From Thermodesulfobacteriota bacterium (GTDB taxonomy: Bacteria; Desulfobacterota; Desulfocorpusculales; Desulfocorpusculum), in contig JAPWUY010000118.1 in NCBI GenBank assembly GCA_028275295.1, positions 1 through 6,337 of the forward strand: a DNA stretch of 6,337 nucleotides, read 5' to 3'. Every line of letters starts with the position of its first letter. The first letter of the stretch is position 1. Positions 6,225 to 6,337 of the stretch are shown piece by piece. The position numbers and the translations under genes were made by a program. The notes beneath the pieces are model-generated. The model was not told where the DNA came from and did no database searches. It saw nothing but the letters and a program-made list of their open reading frames with translations.

Positions 6225-6337
6225 ATGGAAAAGGTGAAGGTGAAATCGCCCCTCGTCGAGATGGACGGGGACGAGATGGCGAGAGTAGTGTGGCGCCTCG
6301 TCAAGGAAAGACTCATCCTGCCTTTCGTGGAGATGGA
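6225..6337 (+). CDS. icd: NADP-type isocitrate dehydrogenase, 5' part
   Basis: Only the first 37 codons lie in the window. The N-terminus contains [20 protein letters not shown] (8-27) and LILPFVEM (30-37), closely matching the dimeric isocitrate dehydrogenase subfamily that includes eukaryotic IDH1 and IDH2 and some bacterial enzymes (typical [13 protein letters not shown]). These are usually NADP-dependent and convert isocitrate to 2-oxoglutarate and CO2 in the cytoplasm. The usual Thr after GDEM is Ala19 here. An in-frame TGA at 6219-6221 rules out any earlier start, and AAGGGGAG at 6208-6215 is a good ribosome binding site nine bases before the ATG. It follows the aconitase gene by 75 bases and would take its product. 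The catalytic residues lie beyond the edge. Confidence 0.88.
   Translation, partial: MEKVKVKSPLVEMDGDEMARVVWRLVKERLILPFVEM

Noticed and set aside
6199..6237. 12-codon frame [12 protein letters not shown] overlapping the icd start, behind AGGAGG at 6191
   Set aside because: The spacing of two bases from AGGAGG is too short, and there is no codon pattern typical of a leader peptide.
1..6337. CRISPR array, insertion sequence, tRNA or rRNA
   Set aside because: No spaced direct repeats, transposase motifs, terminal repeats or RNA gene signatures were found on reading both strands.

Overview
The window carries a compact, same-strand cluster of central carbon metabolism genes from a bacterium. In order it holds an isocitrate/isopropylmalate-family dehydrogenase, the two-component tricarballylate dehydrogenase TcuA-TcuB, an Aquifex-type aconitase, and the first 37 codons of an NADP-type isocitrate dehydrogenase that runs off the right edge. 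Arginine is written mostly AGG/AGA, isoleucine often ATA, and leucine mostly CTC, in a moderately GC-rich background. That style, with this set of genes, would fit an anaerobic and possibly thermophilic bacterium such as a member of the Synergistota. The taxonomic guess is weak.

Positions 1-456 hold no gene I can support. A good leftward promoter (TTGACA, 16 bases, TATATT) at the extreme left edge suggests that the neighbour outside the window is transcribed divergently. The rest of the stretch contains several inverted repeats, the clearest a 25-base dyad at 213-237, and a weak rightward promoter candidate near 369. It looks like a long regulatory gap between divergent units.

Positions 457-6337 are probably one transcript. 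The first dehydrogenase is followed by a 102-base gap (if tcuA starts at 1687) containing a strong stem-loop just before tcuA. tcuA and tcuB overlap by 14 bases, tcuB and the aconitase gene are 22 bases apart, and the last gap is 75 bases. No intrinsic terminator was seen in any gap.

The known family activities line up in series. TcuA with its membrane electron-transfer partner TcuB interconverts tricarballylate and cis-aconitate, aconitase converts cis-aconitate to isocitrate, and isocitrate dehydrogenase makes 2-oxoglutarate. The cluster could therefore encode a complete route from tricarballylate into the TCA cycle. Run backwards, TcuAB could use aconitate as an electron sink. No transporter (TcuC) or regulator (TcuR) lies in the window. 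The first gene is the least certain: its substrate helix and cofactor loop both depart from the textbook isocitrate and isopropylmalate dehydrogenase patterns. The aconitase also has unusual residues inside its iron-sulfur cysteine pair.
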